Source: Protopterus annectens | Lineage: Eukaryota > Chordata > Ceratodontiformes > Protopteridae | Direction: 5' to 3' | Assembly (NCBI RefSeq): GCF_019279795.1 | Contig: NC_056729.1 | Coordinates: 1,865,081,061-1,865,145,060, forward strand | Length of the DNA: 64,000 nucleotides | Shown: piece after piece, positions 39,776 through 49,247 of the stretch | How positions within the stretch are numbered: position 1 is the first letter of the stretch | Layout: each line of letters starts with the position of its first letter | Made by a program: the position numbers and the translations under genes | The notes under the pieces: model-generated | What the model saw: the letters and a program-made list of their open reading frames with translations, nothing else | Told to the model about the DNA's origin: nothing | The model's database searches: none

Positions 39776-39943
39776 GGTAAGAAAGACTGATGTAATGGCA
39801 TCGGCTGCATGTTTTATACCCCTGACGACCTGACGTCATGGAAGAAGGGACAGCAATCGACGCAGGACCCAAGATTTTGTTAATCAGGCCGACTGAGGGC
39901 AACCTGCTAGCAGATTACCCAAATGTAATGACTGCAACAGTGA
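39776..39943. repeat. DIRS B right terminal inverted repeat
   Basis: Inverse of 32561-32730. The inner edge is GGTAAGAAAGACTGATGTAA. The outer edge continues CCACGAAGAACAT to the element end at 39957, where MITE-1 sequence resumes (CAGCAAATTTTTTCC). Confidence 0.85.
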
Positions 39944-39957
39944 ACCACGAAGAACAT

Positions 39958-40303
39958 CAGCAAATTTTTTCCTAGGGAAAATATTCGCTGTTCCGAAACA
40001 CATACACACAACACAAGCACACCAAACAAACAGCAATCCACACACATAACACCTAAAATCTTACAACTAACCCTACACTAAATTGTACAAACACCGCTAA
40101 CTATCCACTTACCTTAACCCAAACCCTAACCCTAAGGTCTGTCACTATCGCACACTCACTTCACTCGCGCCCTAACTCACCTAACCCGCCCTAACCCTCA
40201 CGTCCACACAATCGCACACGTACCTAACCCGCGCCCTAACCCTAACTCACCTAACCTGCGCCCAATCGCACACTTATCTGAACCCAACCCGTAACTTTCC
40301 ACC
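39958..40303. mobile_element. MITE-1 internal part, A/C-rich with telomere-like motifs
   Basis: Begins CAGCAAATTTTTTCCTAGGG, the inner part of the MITE-1 left terminal repeat. It continues as an A/C-rich stretch with many CCTAAC and CCCTAACCCTAA motifs (40125-40265), ending at the PLE-2 target duplication. No coding capacity is visible. Confidence 0.6.
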
Positions 40304-40313
40304 ACAGCGCTGA

Positions 40314-40318
<5 letters not shown>

Positions 40319-40350
<32 letters not shown>
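40319..40350. repeat. (TA)n microsatellite
   Basis: Pure TA tract at the left edge of the PLE-2 terminal repeat. Related tracts lie at 40460-40497, 44299-44375 and 44478-44519. Confidence 0.95.
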
Positions 40351-40359
<9 letters not shown>

Positions 40360-40455
40360 AAATAGTCTATTTTCTTGTTTTTTTTTTTTTATTTTATTTT
40401 TATTTTCATTCTACTCAAGTTTGGATAGCATGTTTTATAAGATTTTAGAAGTGTT

Positions 40456-40498
<43 letters not shown>

Positions 40499-40887
40499 GA
40501 GCATACTTGTATATATGATTATATTTTAATAATATTGTTTTGTGTTCTTTATATGGAAACATCTATTTCTACCTTGTGCTTGACTTAAACTGCTGTTGTT
40601 TCAGCAGCTTAATTGAGTAATTGTTTGACCATCTGATTAATCTGAAACTTGTTAATTAATTGATTAATTATTGGATGGCTTAGAAGTATATAAAGTTACT
40701 TGGTGGAATAAAGTTGTATAAACCTGAGGAAGCGTGCTTTGGATGCACGTGAAAGCACTTGTTACAAATAAATCGGTTTTATTTCTACTTTACATCGTGG
40801 TGGTTTCCATCTGGTTGTTTCTTTACATATTTTTTGGTTTTTCGGTTGGAAACCTTTGAATGGTAGCATTTCTCATCTATATTCTAC
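40351..40887 (+). repeat. PLE-2 left terminal direct repeat (pLTR)
   Basis: Matches 44371-44905 from ACAAATAGTCTATTTTCTTG to CATCTATATTCTAC, with small differences such as an extra GGCTT at about 40678 and TA-tract length. It contains the hammerhead-like motif and, at its 3' edge, the upstream-most ATG of the first ORF. Confidence 0.92.
40705..40790 (+). ncRNA. Candidate hammerhead ribozyme in PLE-2 left repeat
   Basis: CTGAGGA at 40724-40730 fits the CUGANGA core. A stem of GCGTGC with GCACGT (40732-40737 and 40745-40750) follows, then GAAA at 40751-40754. Hammerheads are known in PLE terminal repeats. The third stem and the cleavage site are not clear by eye, so this is a candidate only. 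The same motif is at 44744-44774. Confidence 0.55.
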
Positions 40888-41936
40888 TAGTTGTCTTTTG
40901 GTTTTTTGGTTTTTGCTACCTTTACACTATGTATATTCTACAAGTGGAACTTGACTACAATCCTGAGATGAGAACCCCCAGAGACAGGTGGAATAGTTTG
41001 TTACAACAGACTGTAAATCCGCTACTGGCCATGGATTTATTTCAACCGAACATTACTACGAATATTACAGGTATTGTGGAGAATCTTAGTGATTTCTATA
41101 ACTGCCTAAGAGAGCTTGAGAACAATTTATATAAATTACATCGACTGATTTGGCAAAGGAGACATATGGAGGCGAGTCTTCATTTTCAAATAGTACCTAG
41201 GGGCATGCGTGTGTTGTGCATGTCCACATATGGGGATAGCCACCCTGAATTGCTGAAACGTTGGCAGCAGCTAAACCTTGATTTAAGCAACCAGTACATG
41301 AGGCTTCTTATCGATTATTTTACTCCTATTAAACAAGAACTTGTTACTAAAGTAGATACTTTATATACTGAAATACATAATCGTTTTAAAGATGAAGTGT
41401 ATGAGAAAAAGATTGACGCTATGTGTATACAAGTAACAGCATACAGCAATAGGTTGCAACAGCTGAAATACAAGAAGCTGCAAAGAGATTATCAGGATTT
41501 TCTGTCTGGCCAGGTGTTTGTATGGCCCAAAGTAGGATCTCAGCGCAGTGACTACACTTCGATGCCTGAAGTGACCCGTCCTGATACTGAACCTGAATTA
41601 TTTACTCCTATGGGTACTGTTCCTTTAAATCCAATAGGAACAACAATAGAAGATGAGACCGAGGTAGAAGTGACGTCAGCAAGTAAAAATGCAACAAATA
41701 GGATAGCGCCGACCTTGAATACCCCTCCACCTAATCAACAAGCTTTGGGAGAACAAGCCTCATTTAGTAAACTTGGAGCCAAACCGAAGCAAGCTTTTGG
41801 AAAAGCCAACAGTGTTTTTTTACCGCTACCTATACAACATCATTCCAGACTACCAGCAAGGTCCAACAGCCAAGGAAGATGCAAAAGGAAGTACTCGGGC
41901 GAAATGGGAGAGGTAAGGAGGAAAAACAGAAACTAA
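40860..41936 (+). CDS. PLE-2 N-terminal ORF
   Basis: 358 codons. The first Met (40860) lies in the terminal repeat and is followed by a very hydrophobic stretch; the Met at 40929 (MYILQVELDYNPEM) is an equally possible start. The middle (about 100-215) is helix-rich with likely coiled-coil character (KQELVTKVDTLYTEIHNRFK and onward). The C-terminal part is Pro/Thr-rich and basic. It ends in a different frame from the RT ORF, overlapping it by 58 bp (41879-41936). Position and style fit the N-terminal region of PLE polyproteins; there is no catalytic motif. Confidence 0.65.
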   Translation: MVAFLIYILLVVFWFFGFCYLYTMYILQVELDYNPEMRTPRDRWNSLLQQTVNPLLAMDLFQPNITTNITGIVENLSDFYNCLRELENNLYKLHRLIWQRRHMEASLHFQIVPRGMRVLCMSTYGDSHPELLKRWQQLNLDLSNQYMRLLIDYFTPIKQELVTKVDTLYTEIHNRFKDEVYEKKIDAMCIQVTAYSNRLQQLKYKKLQRDYQDFLSGQVFVWPKVGSQRSDYTSMPEVTRPDTEPELFTPMGTVPLNPIGTTIEDETEVEVTSASKNATNRIAPTLNTPPPNQQALGEQASFSKLGAKPKQAFGKANSVFLPLPIQHHSRLPARSNSQGRCKRKYSGEMGEVRRKNRN

Positions 41937-44182
41937 ATAGACTAGTATTTAATTATTCAAGCTACGATCTTGATGAAAATGATACATCTCTACTGAATAG
42001 AGGTCTCTCCTTTATTCCCTCTCAAAAAAGCAACCGCGCCGAGTTACTGACTGACTTGCGTCTTTTTTCCAGGAACTTGGCTCTGAAACTGCTATTTTTT
42101 GATCGAACAAAAGAGACTAAAGCAGTATATCCCTCCAATGTTGATTGCTTTATATTAGTATGTGAGAAAGACTTTTATCAATATTTTTTGAATGTTACTC
42201 CAAGAAATGTATATCATAATTTGAAAGCAGATGAATGGCGTTCCCTCCATGGTTTTTCTAATAATGCTGATTGAATTATACAGCCTGCTGATAAGGGGGG
42301 AGGCATAGTGGTACTAGATTCCTCTATGTACAATACTATGATGTTACACATGTTCAATGATAAGACCTATAGGCAGATAGAAAGAGTAACTATCACTAAT
42401 ACTGTAAGGAATGTTCATGACACATTATACGATCTCTTGATGTGCAGGCAGATTGATAAAGAACTTTATGAATATTTTCTAATTGATTTTCCAAAGATAC
42501 CTTTGATTAAAGGTCTCCCTAAGATTCATAAGGATGTTGTTCCTATACCTGTACGACCCATAGTGTCAGGAGCGGGGTAGGTCACGGAATATATTTCTTG
42601 TTACCTGGAATCTATCTTAGGACCCATAACTAGGAGTGTCCCTACCATTTTAAAGAACACCTATCAGTTATTGGATGATATGGATAACCTTATGAAGAAT
42701 TGTATGCTGCCTTCCTCTGTTGTTCTAGCTTCATTGGATGTTAAGAGCCTCTTTACGGTAATTCCAAATGAATATGGAATAGAGGCAATCAGGTATATCC
42801 TATTAAAAACAGGCTCACTTGATAAAGACACACAATTAGTCATTTGTACTCTCTTGGATTTAGTATTAAATAATAATGTCTTTATGTACCGTGATACACT
42901 ATATGCACAGACATGGGATGTAGCTATGGGCACCCCATGTGCAAATTCTTATGCAAATCTAGTGATGTATCACTAGGAATATACATTTCTGTTTAATAGT
43001 AGTTTGTTTCAGCATGTTCTACTATATAGATGTTTTGTAGACGATATACTGATTATTTGGAATGGAGAAATGGCTTTATTAAATGACTTAATTGTCTATT
43101 TATAATCTACAACTGATTTCTTAAAATTTATACTGGAAACATCACTTCAGGAGATACATTTCCTTGATATTACAATAAGTAAGAGTCTAGAAGGTATGAT
43201 TTCAACCACCTTATATAGGAAGCCTTGCTGGAGGAATGCATTACTACACCATGATAGTATGCATCCACGTTATATATTTCCTAATATTATTAAGAGCCAA
43301 ATTAAGAGAATTTCCAGTTTATGTAGGAATGACAGGGATAGGAGCTTACAGCTAGATTATTTAAGAGAGTTGTTCCAAGAGAGAGGCTATAATATCTCAC
43401 AATACATGTCAAATCACCTTGCCACAGACGTTATGCCTATGGACTTAGAGGTGTCTACTACTCTTAGTTATTCTAGGATTAGATATAAGCATAGGACACA
43501 TTATGATTTAAATAAGGTATTTTTTACTATAAGATATACTAGTGATATAAGCTATATCACTAGTATTATCAAGAAGAATTGGAACATTTTACTTGTGGAT
43601 AGTAGATGTATTAAATTAATAGGGACCAAACCTAGTTTTAGATACAAAAATAGTAAGAACCTAAAAAGACTTTTATGTATAGATAAAATTGATTTATTAA
43701 CTAGTAGTGTGGACAGGCGAATTTTGAGACATGGCACATTTCCATGCAAAAGATGCAACATGTGTAAATATATAGCCAGTGATGACCGGTTAGTTCATCC
43801 CTCTCTTAATTACATCTATACATCTAGCTTTTATGCCACTTGCGAGACTACCAACTTGATTTATCTGGCAACTTGTATTGAAAGTCCAGCTTTTTATGCA
43901 GGCATGACTTCAAGAAGGCTAAGGGACCGAGTTTATAATCATACATATGACATCAAGAAGTTAAATCAGAATAAAGCCCTAGCCAAACATGTTGCTGCTC
44001 AACCCAGCCATAGCTTTAGGTTCAGAGTCCTACAGATAGTAGGTTCTAATAAAAGAGGTGGTGATAGAATGAATTATCTAGAGACAGTAGAGTTAAGCTG
44101 GATTTTGAGATTGATGGCACATATTGAACCGGGTTTGAACCAATATATCAGCATCAAACCTGTTCTAATTGCACGTGATTAA
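41879..44182 (+). pseudogene. PLE-2 RT-linker-GIY-YIG, four in-frame stops
   Basis: One reading frame from 41879 to 44182 interrupted by stops at 42272-42274 (in AD-stop-IIQPADKGGG, where Trp is expected), 42578-42580, 42974-42976 and 43103-43105. Order: pre-RT region, RT palm (QPADKGGGIVVLD, LIKGLPKIHK, ASLDVKSLFT, DVAMGTPCANSYANLV and FVDDILIIW, the catalytic box), thumb, Cys linker PCKRCNMCKY, then GIY-YIG as NLIYLATC...FYAGMTSRRLRDR...H. The last piece, 43196-44182 (328 codons), is uninterrupted and carries the whole linker and nuclease. All stops but none of the spacing is altered, so damage is by point mutation. Confidence 0.9.
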
Positions 44183-44295
44183 TACCTTAGATATATTCTA
44201 AGGCTGATGCATTAGATTAATCTAGGTTTAAAAAGTGTTTCTTCTATACCTTATACACATTATATTAATTTTTGTACATATTACATATTTATTAT

Positions 44296-44298
<3 letters not shown>

Positions 44299-44351
<53 letters not shown>

Positions 44352-44375
44352 ATATATATATATATATATATATAC
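44299..44375. repeat. (TA)n microsatellite
   Basis: Long AT/TA tract with one TATTATATAATA interruption, leading into the right terminal repeat of PLE-2. Confidence 0.95.
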
Positions 44376-44472
44376 ATACAAATAGTCTATTTTCTTGTTT
44401 TTTTAATTTTATTTTTATTTTCATTCTACTCTGAAGTTTGGACAGCATGTTTTATAAGATTTTAGAAATGTT

Positions 44473-44521
<49 letters not shown>

Positions 44522-44905
44522 GAGCATACTTGTATATATGATTATATTTTAATAATATTGTTTTGTGTTCTTTATATGGAAACATCTATTTCTACCTTGT
44601 GCTTGACCTAAACTGCTGTTGTTTCAGCAGCTTAATTGAGTAATTGTTTGACCATCTGATTAATCTGAAACTTGTTAATTAATTGATTAATTATTGGATT
44701 AGAAGTACATAAAAGTTACTTGGTGGAATAAAGTTGTATAAACCTGAGGAAGCGTGCTTTGGATGCACGTGAAAGCACTTGTTACAAATAAATCGGTTTT
44801 ATTTCTACTTTACATCGTGGTGGTTTCCATCTGGTTGTTTCTTTACATATTTTTTGGTTTTTCGGTTGGAAACCTTTGAATGGTAGCATTTCTCATCTAT
44901 ATTCT
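44376..44905 (+). repeat. PLE-2 right terminal direct repeat (pLTR)
   Basis: Direct repeat of 40351-40887 ending TTCTAC at the target duplication. It contains a second (TA)n tract (44478-44519) and the second hammerhead-like motif (CTGAGGA 44744-44750, GAAA 44771-44774). Confidence 0.92.
44725..44810 (+). ncRNA. Candidate hammerhead ribozyme in PLE-2 right repeat
   Basis: Same core as at 40724: CTGAGGA, the GCGTGC/GCACGT stem, and GAAA, with no change in the core between the two repeats. Confidence 0.55.
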
Positions 44906-44920
44906 ACAGCGCTGAAACTA

Positions 44921-45066
44921 GTGAAACGACAGAAATGGACAACCGAATTCTTTCTCTAGGAAAAAAAATAGGTTTTCTGTCATTTTGCTATTTTCAGAGG
45001 TTGCTGAAAGTGGGTCGATATTAGAACATTCGAAATTGTGAAATTTCAATGTTCTATTATAGACCC
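44921..45066. mobile_element. MITE-1 right terminal inverted repeat
   Basis: Inverse of the left terminus at 26830-26909 plus 39958-40000. It includes the palindrome GGGTCGATATTAGAACATTC...GAATG...ATAGACCC and a TTTCTCTAGGAAAA segment matching TTTTTTCCTAGGGAAAA on the left. It ends at 45066. The flank CATGGGTT resembles the left flank TGTGGGTT, a possible 8-bp target duplication with two mismatches. Confidence 0.68.
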
Positions 45067-45078
45067 CCATGGGTTATT

Positions 45079-45147
45079 GCTATTATACAATGACATTATT
45101 TAAGAAAAAAATAATTACTTTTCTTAAATAATGTCTTTGTATAATGC
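45079..45147. repeat. Short foldback, arms about 30 bp
   Basis: GCTATTATACAATGACATTA...AAGAAAA pairs with TTTTCTTAAATAATGTCTTT...ATAATGCC around an A/T-rich loop. It may be a small MITE or the end of one. From its end to about 45640 I see only low-complexity A/T runs and no gene. Confidence 0.7.
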
Positions 45148-45639
45148 CTCAGTGCTGCCCTTCTGCAGTTTTCCGGTATCCTGGGGCTTTTTCTGATGTA
45201 CTGTGCATGCGTATGGGACTTGTGTTCCCACGCTTACACAGTACACCAGAGCTGTGCAGAGGCAGCAATGGTGAAAGGAAGATCTCCATTGCTTTTTTTT
45301 TTTTTATTGCAAATAAAAAAAGAAATCATGAGACTTTTTACTTTTGGCAGAGCCAGGACAGACAAAATAAAAGGGTAATCAGGTAAATTTAACATACCTG
45401 GTTGTCTTCTTATTTTTGTCTGCACTGTCTCTCTCGTTCATTTCAGGTCTTCAGTTTTCTTTTTTGGGGCAAAAAAAAAGTAAAAAAAAGCTTAGGAGAT
45501 ATACTAATGGGAAAAAGTCTGGGTGACCAGACATTTTTCCCTTTAGTATATTCTCGGATTACAATGGGCATACTGGTTGGGCTGGCCAATCAGCATTCTC
45601 ATTTTTGAATATTAATGGACAGTCATTGTATAATTCTAG

Positions 45640-45916
45640 TGTTGTTTGATTTGCTTATGTGCAGTTAGGTCTATTAGGGCTGGGTCAGAGGATGCCTTGT
45701 ATGACATGCCAGACACATGTCACCTCTTAGCATTCTGTATGAGACTATGTAATAGGGTTTTGAGCCAGTCCTTGTACAACAAATTGTTTAAGATGAAGAT
45801 CTTTTTTTTAAGGTATCTGTGTGGGTATTCCACCTGTTGCATATGTCTGCAGAGATACATGCAAAAGGGGGTGTTATATTCCATGACTGGCCTTATGAAG
45901 GCTTAACAAAGGGGCA
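45640..45916 (-). pseudogene. CR1/L2-like LINE fragment, left part, split by MITE-2
   Basis: On the minus strand the sequence reads FIRPVMEYNTPF...QQVEYPHRYLKKKI...NNLLYKDWL, which matches the LVRPHLEYA...QRRATK.I region downstream of the RT of CR1/L2-type LINEs. The preceding part of the same protein (VVRKLFYIAQLINKGI) lies on the other side of MITE-2 at about 46555-46640. The frame contains stops. Confidence 0.7.
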
Positions 45917-45924
45917 CAATGACA

Positions 45925-46546
45925 GGGTCTATATTACATGAACGACCAATCAAAATGTCGAGTACAACATACTTGACACTTTGATCGATCGTTCATGTAA
46001 TCGAAACCTAAAAACCCTGAAAAATACAAACTCAAAAGATTTTGTTTGGCCCACACCTTACCTATACTAACATACAACCAATGCATACAAACCCCTACAC
46101 ACTCACATCATTTAAACACAAACACCTACACAAACACACCTACTTTTTAAACAAAGTGGGGGTTTTCGCCCCCCCCGATGTGGGGGGTTTGCCCCCACCC
46201 CCCAACTAAATATACCAACTCCGAGATCCCTGTACATTGGGGAAAGGGCAATTTCCCGGTAATCGCAAAGCGACTTCTTACACAAGCGATTACCGGGAAA
46301 TTGCCCTTTCCCCAATGTACAGCAATCTCGGAGTTGGTATATTAAAGAAAGCAGCCTCTTACCTAGCCATTCAGAACAGTGTAGCCTGTTTACGTCACAT
46401 GCTACACTCACTAGGAAGGTCGACCAAAACATTTCGGAACTCCAAATTTCAACATTTGGGGTCTCCGATTACATGAATGTTCGATCAAAGTGTGTCAAGT
46501 ATGTTGTACTCAACATTTTGATCATTCGTTCATGTAATATAGACCC
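45925..46546. mobile_element. MITE-2: 622-bp non-autonomous DNA transposon
   Basis: Terminal inverted repeats of about 85 bp (from GGGTCTATATTACATGAACG and its inverse ending CGTTCATGTAATATAGACCC) are flanked by a perfect 8-bp direct repeat CAATGACA (45917-45924 and 46547-46554). An 8-bp duplication is characteristic of hAT elements (P elements also give 8 bp). No transposase is encoded. The interior has an A/C-rich tract, a G/C homopolymer zone at 46158-46205 and a strong inner hairpin. It interrupts a LINE fragment whose two sides join in order when it is removed. Confidence 0.92.
46212..46340. repeat. Inner hairpin of MITE-2, 55-bp arms
   Basis: Arms 46212-46266 and 46286-46340 match at 53 of 55 positions around a 19-base loop. 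The arm includes GGGGAAAGGGCAATTTCCCG. It could be a nested foldback element or a structural feature of this MITE family. Confidence 0.92.
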
Positions 46547-46554
46547 CAATGACA

Positions 46555-46640
46555 TGCCTGGACCTAGAAGCAATCCCCTTGTTAATAAGCTGTGCAATAT
46601 AGAACAATTTCCTCACTACAGTGGACACATGTTGGTCAGA
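46555..46640 (-). pseudogene. CR1/L2-like LINE fragment, right part
   Basis: Minus-strand continuation (VVRKLFYIAQLINKGIASRSR) of the LINE remnant at 45640-45916, separated from it by MITE-2. It abuts a plus-strand L1/Tx1-like tail. Confidence 0.65.
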
Positions 46641-47084
46641 AATAAAGTTGCAGTCTAGAAGATTTAGGATTTTTGCTTGGAAGTCTTTACATAGATATTT
46701 TTATACCACAGGTAGACTCCAGAGAATTTTTCCTCAGGTAGACAGCAAATATTGGAGGTGTGAGAGGAAAGAAAGAGGTAATTCAGAACATATTTTCTGT
46801 GAGTGTGCTGAGTTGGTGGACTTTAAGAATTCCCGCGGGATGTACTGTCGGAGATGCTGAGTGGGCAGATGTGACGAAGGAGGTAATTTTTCTGAGCTAT
46901 GATACAGAATCAGAATTGCCTAGACATGGTAATCCTCGCTGTGTCTAATTATAGTGGCTGCCAAAAAAGCAATTACTAGAAGATGGAAATCAAAATTTAA
47001 AACTCTACTAGAAGTAGTGAATATAGTAACAGAAATAAAACAACTGGAAAAGAGATCTGTAGAAAAGGGTAGGAGAAAACTACT
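46625..47084 (+). pseudogene. L1/Tx1-like LINE ORF2 C-terminus
   Basis: Encodes FAWKSLHRYFYTTGRLQRIFPQVDSKYWRCERKERGNSEHIFCECAELV, the conserved C-terminal pattern of L1/Tx1 LINEs (W...Y.TP.RL...P.....CWRC....G...H..W.C). After a frame change comes AKKAITRRWKSK (about 46957-46995), the downstream A..I...WK pattern. Several stops and frame changes are present. No poly-A tail is evident. Confidence 0.75.
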
Positions 47085-47255
47085 CTCTCCAAAGCCAAAA
47101 ACACAGCCTCTATGGGACTGGATGGCATCCCAGGGTGCTTTTTAAATGGTCTAAAACATAAGTTAGCAACTCACTTAGGTACTTTTTGAACCACTGGTTT
47201 CATCCCTACTAAATGGAAAACAGTAGCCATCAACCCCCCTTCATAGCAGCCTGCA
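47085..47255 (+). pseudogene. CR1/L2-like LINE RT 5' fragment
   Basis: The frame from 47092 reads MGLDGIPGCFLNGLKHKLATHLGTF, a stop, then TGFIPTKWKTVAINPP. This matches the family pattern SPGPDGIP..FLK.L......L..LF..S...G.IP..WK.A.V.P. It is cut off soon after. From here to about 47925 I recognise nothing further. Confidence 0.7.
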
Positions 47256-47925
47256 TTTAAACTGGAACCTGTGTGTTGAGAGACAGCCTTACAAGACTAT
47301 CTGCAAATATATAGAGCCGAGTATATTTTTCTGTATTATTCTGTATTATAGTTGTTGCTTAGATATCTGTTCTGCAAATATACAGAGATCAGTATATAAT
47401 TTTTGGTTTTATAATTTGCACTGTGATTCCTCACATCTCTGTTGAAACTGTCCCCCCCACCCCTGTTCTTGGTTGTAGTTTAAATTTGGTGGCTTTTGCA
47501 GTGCCCGCCCCACTGTAGATTTGATCTAGGACACTCCCTCAGTCCCATCTCTTTACCGCATTCTACCTAATAAACCCTTTCTGCACTTGCTTTTAGTCCT
47601 TTTTAATTTAATTACATTTTTTCAAACTGTGTGTGGACTAATACTGCTACATACTCAAGTGTGCCAGCTTGCACTGCATGTGAATTGTTTTTACTAGTGT
47701 TTTTGCTATTTTTCTGAAAAAAAAAATTGTAAGCCTGTTTTCTACCTTTCCTGTAATTAGTGTTCCAGATACAGATTTGCTGTATCCAGGACTGTTTGTA
47801 AGCTTCTGAGCCCCCCAAGCCTTTCTGTGTTGGAGGGAAGCCTTCTAGCTTATCAGTAGGAGTGGTAAGCATTAGGTAACCTGTCTACCACATAAGGAGT
47901 GGTTCCCAAACAGAGGTAACCAAAC

Positions 47926-48490
47926 AGAGATTACACAATATATAGGTATTGTTCCAATTATTGTATATAGCAGAGGAAAAAATCTTAAAGAATATTTTGA
48001 AAGTGAGGTTATTTATAAACACTCACAAATGAAGAAATGTGGTTTCTGTCGAGGTTGTAGATTTATTAATGATGGACCTTATGTTAGCATTAAAGACCAC
48101 AATCGAACTATTAGATGTCCAGGGTATGTTAACTGCAACACCAAACTAGTTGTTTATATAGCAACATGCTTGTCATGTCCAGCCTTCTATATAGGTAAAA
48201 CTATTAGAAAGTTAAAGGACAGAATTGCAGAACATGACAGGGACATTAGAAATAAGAAGAATACTAGTTCACTATATATACACAGTACAAAATGTACAAG
48301 TTTTAAAAGGTTTATGTTTTTTGTGATTGATAGGATACCTCAAATTAACAGTAATGAAGGTGATGTTAATACATTATTAGAGTTAAAAGAATGTTTGTGG
48401 CAGTTGAGACTAGATGCATGTAACAAGCCAGGTATTAACGAGCATATCTCAACTACCTTTTACTTGAAGCTTAAATCATATAATATTTAA
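47926..48490 (+). pseudogene. PLE-3 linker and GIY-YIG endonuclease
   Basis: The frame is open upstream of the first Met (48029): GIVPIIVYSRGKNLKEYFESE precedes MKKCGFCRGCRF (CxxCxxC-type linker). The nuclease core follows: VVYIATCLSCPAFYIGKTIRKLKDRIAEHDRDIR, with the Tyr pairs, Arg and His/Glu of the PLE GIY-YIG type. It ends WQLRLDACNKPGINEHI. The 153-codon tail is intact, but the gene lacks its RT, so it is a fragment. Confidence 0.85.
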
Positions 48491-48744
48491 ATTATTTGTT
48501 CATCATGAATTATTGAATGTATTTATTGTTATTTATATATTTACTAGAGTTTTTACATTATAATACTAATTTATTAAGAGACTAGTTATATAAGAACTAT
48601 TATATACTTTTTAATGTCAATGTTTTTATTACAATATATATTATAGTTAGTTAATTATTTATTTTGATCGAATAATCAATTAAGCAATTAAATTACACTA
48701 TTTTGATTGGGCAATTATTGGTATAAAAGTAGCTGCTGCATTTG

Positions 48745-48800
48745 TAACATTACTCTGATGAAACCCATGATGCTTATCGGTGAAAGCGCTCAGTGAACGT
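48745..48800 (+). ncRNA. Candidate hammerhead ribozyme in PLE-3
   Basis: CTGATGA at 48755-48761 and GAAA at 48782-48785, with a short stem ACC/GGT between them (plus AT/AT beyond one mismatch). The following GCGCTCAGTG is shared in style with PLE-1 (GAAAGCGCTTAGTAG). This matches the strict CUGAUGA...GAAA core, but stems I and III are not clear. Confidence 0.5.
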
Positions 48801-48862
48801 GGATGTTAAATTTTGTATTAAAGGTGTTCGTGTATCCAGTTGTATGGTTCACCTTGTTTATT

Positions 48863-49247
48863 TTATTTTACATGCCCTATGCTGCCTGGTTAAAGAAACT
48901 CCAGCTCTACTCAGTGGCATTCCGCCTGCTCAGAGGCGATCTGTGCCTGACGTATAAAGCCATGTCCAACCCAGAATTAATGGACATGCTGCACCTCAGA
49001 AAATCCAAATCCCATTGAGCTACGCACTCGAGAGACTTGAACCTCAGCACTGAAATAAATAGGACATGCTGGAGGGACAGATTCATAAACCAGAGGCTCC
49101 CTTCACTCTGGAATAAAATCCCAGTCCAGGTTAGGCAGAGTCCCTCATTGACTCTCTTCAAGAGGAATCTTGATGAGTGGATGGGAGATCGTAGGTTTAC
49201 CCTGGGTATCACTTCTGTGTCACTGTTAGACAGAGGCACAGTATACT
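48863..49247 (+). pseudogene. CR1/L2-like LINE C-terminal fragment
   Basis: Encodes LYSVAFRLLRGDLCLTYKAM, then after a stop NLSTEINRTCWRDRFINQRLPSLWNKIP and SLTLFKRNLDEWM: the C-terminal end of CR1/L2-type ORF2. It has the same order as the tail at about 50205-50490. Confidence 0.75.

Larger units (their letters stand above)
32516..39957 (-). mobile_element. DIRS B: DIRS-type retrotransposon interrupted by a PLE
   Basis: A second DIRS subfamily on the minus strand. It has inverted termini (32561-32730 and 39776-39943), an internal complementary region (32898-32994), gag (39637-37842), RT (37861-34203, split by PLE-1 at 35354-37218) and recombinase (34167-33030). Without the PLE it would be about 5.6 kb, similar to DIRS A. 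All genes are broken. DIRS D (61805 to window end) is its counterpart in the second copy of the duplicated segment and shares some of the same stops. Confidence 0.9.
40319..44905 (+). mobile_element. PLE-2: near-full-length Penelope-like element
   Basis: Flanked by a 15-bp target duplication ACAGCGCTGAAACTA (40304-40318 and 44906-44920). Direct terminal repeats (40351-40887 and about 44371-44905) bound a central coding region with an N-terminal ORF, RT, Cys-rich linker and GIY-YIG nuclease. The repeats each contain (TA)n tracts and a hammerhead-like motif. The element is inserted in MITE-1. The repeats differ at few positions apart from the TA tracts, suggesting a fairly recent insertion, yet the coding frame holds four stops. 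Confidence 0.93.
47926..48850 (+). mobile_element. PLE-3: 3' part of a Penelope-like element
   Basis: Contains the end of the RT thumb region, Cys linker, GIY-YIG domain, an A/T-rich 3' region and a hammerhead-like motif near its end. It resembles PLE-1 more than PLE-2 at the protein level. Its boundaries are approximate; the 5' part is missing and a CR1-like LINE tail starts at about 48863. Confidence 0.8.

Noticed and set aside
40860..40930. Membrane-protein signal from the hydrophobic start of the PLE-2 ORF
   Set aside because: This stretch is T-rich terminal-repeat sequence; a later Met gives an ordinary start, so no membrane role is claimed.
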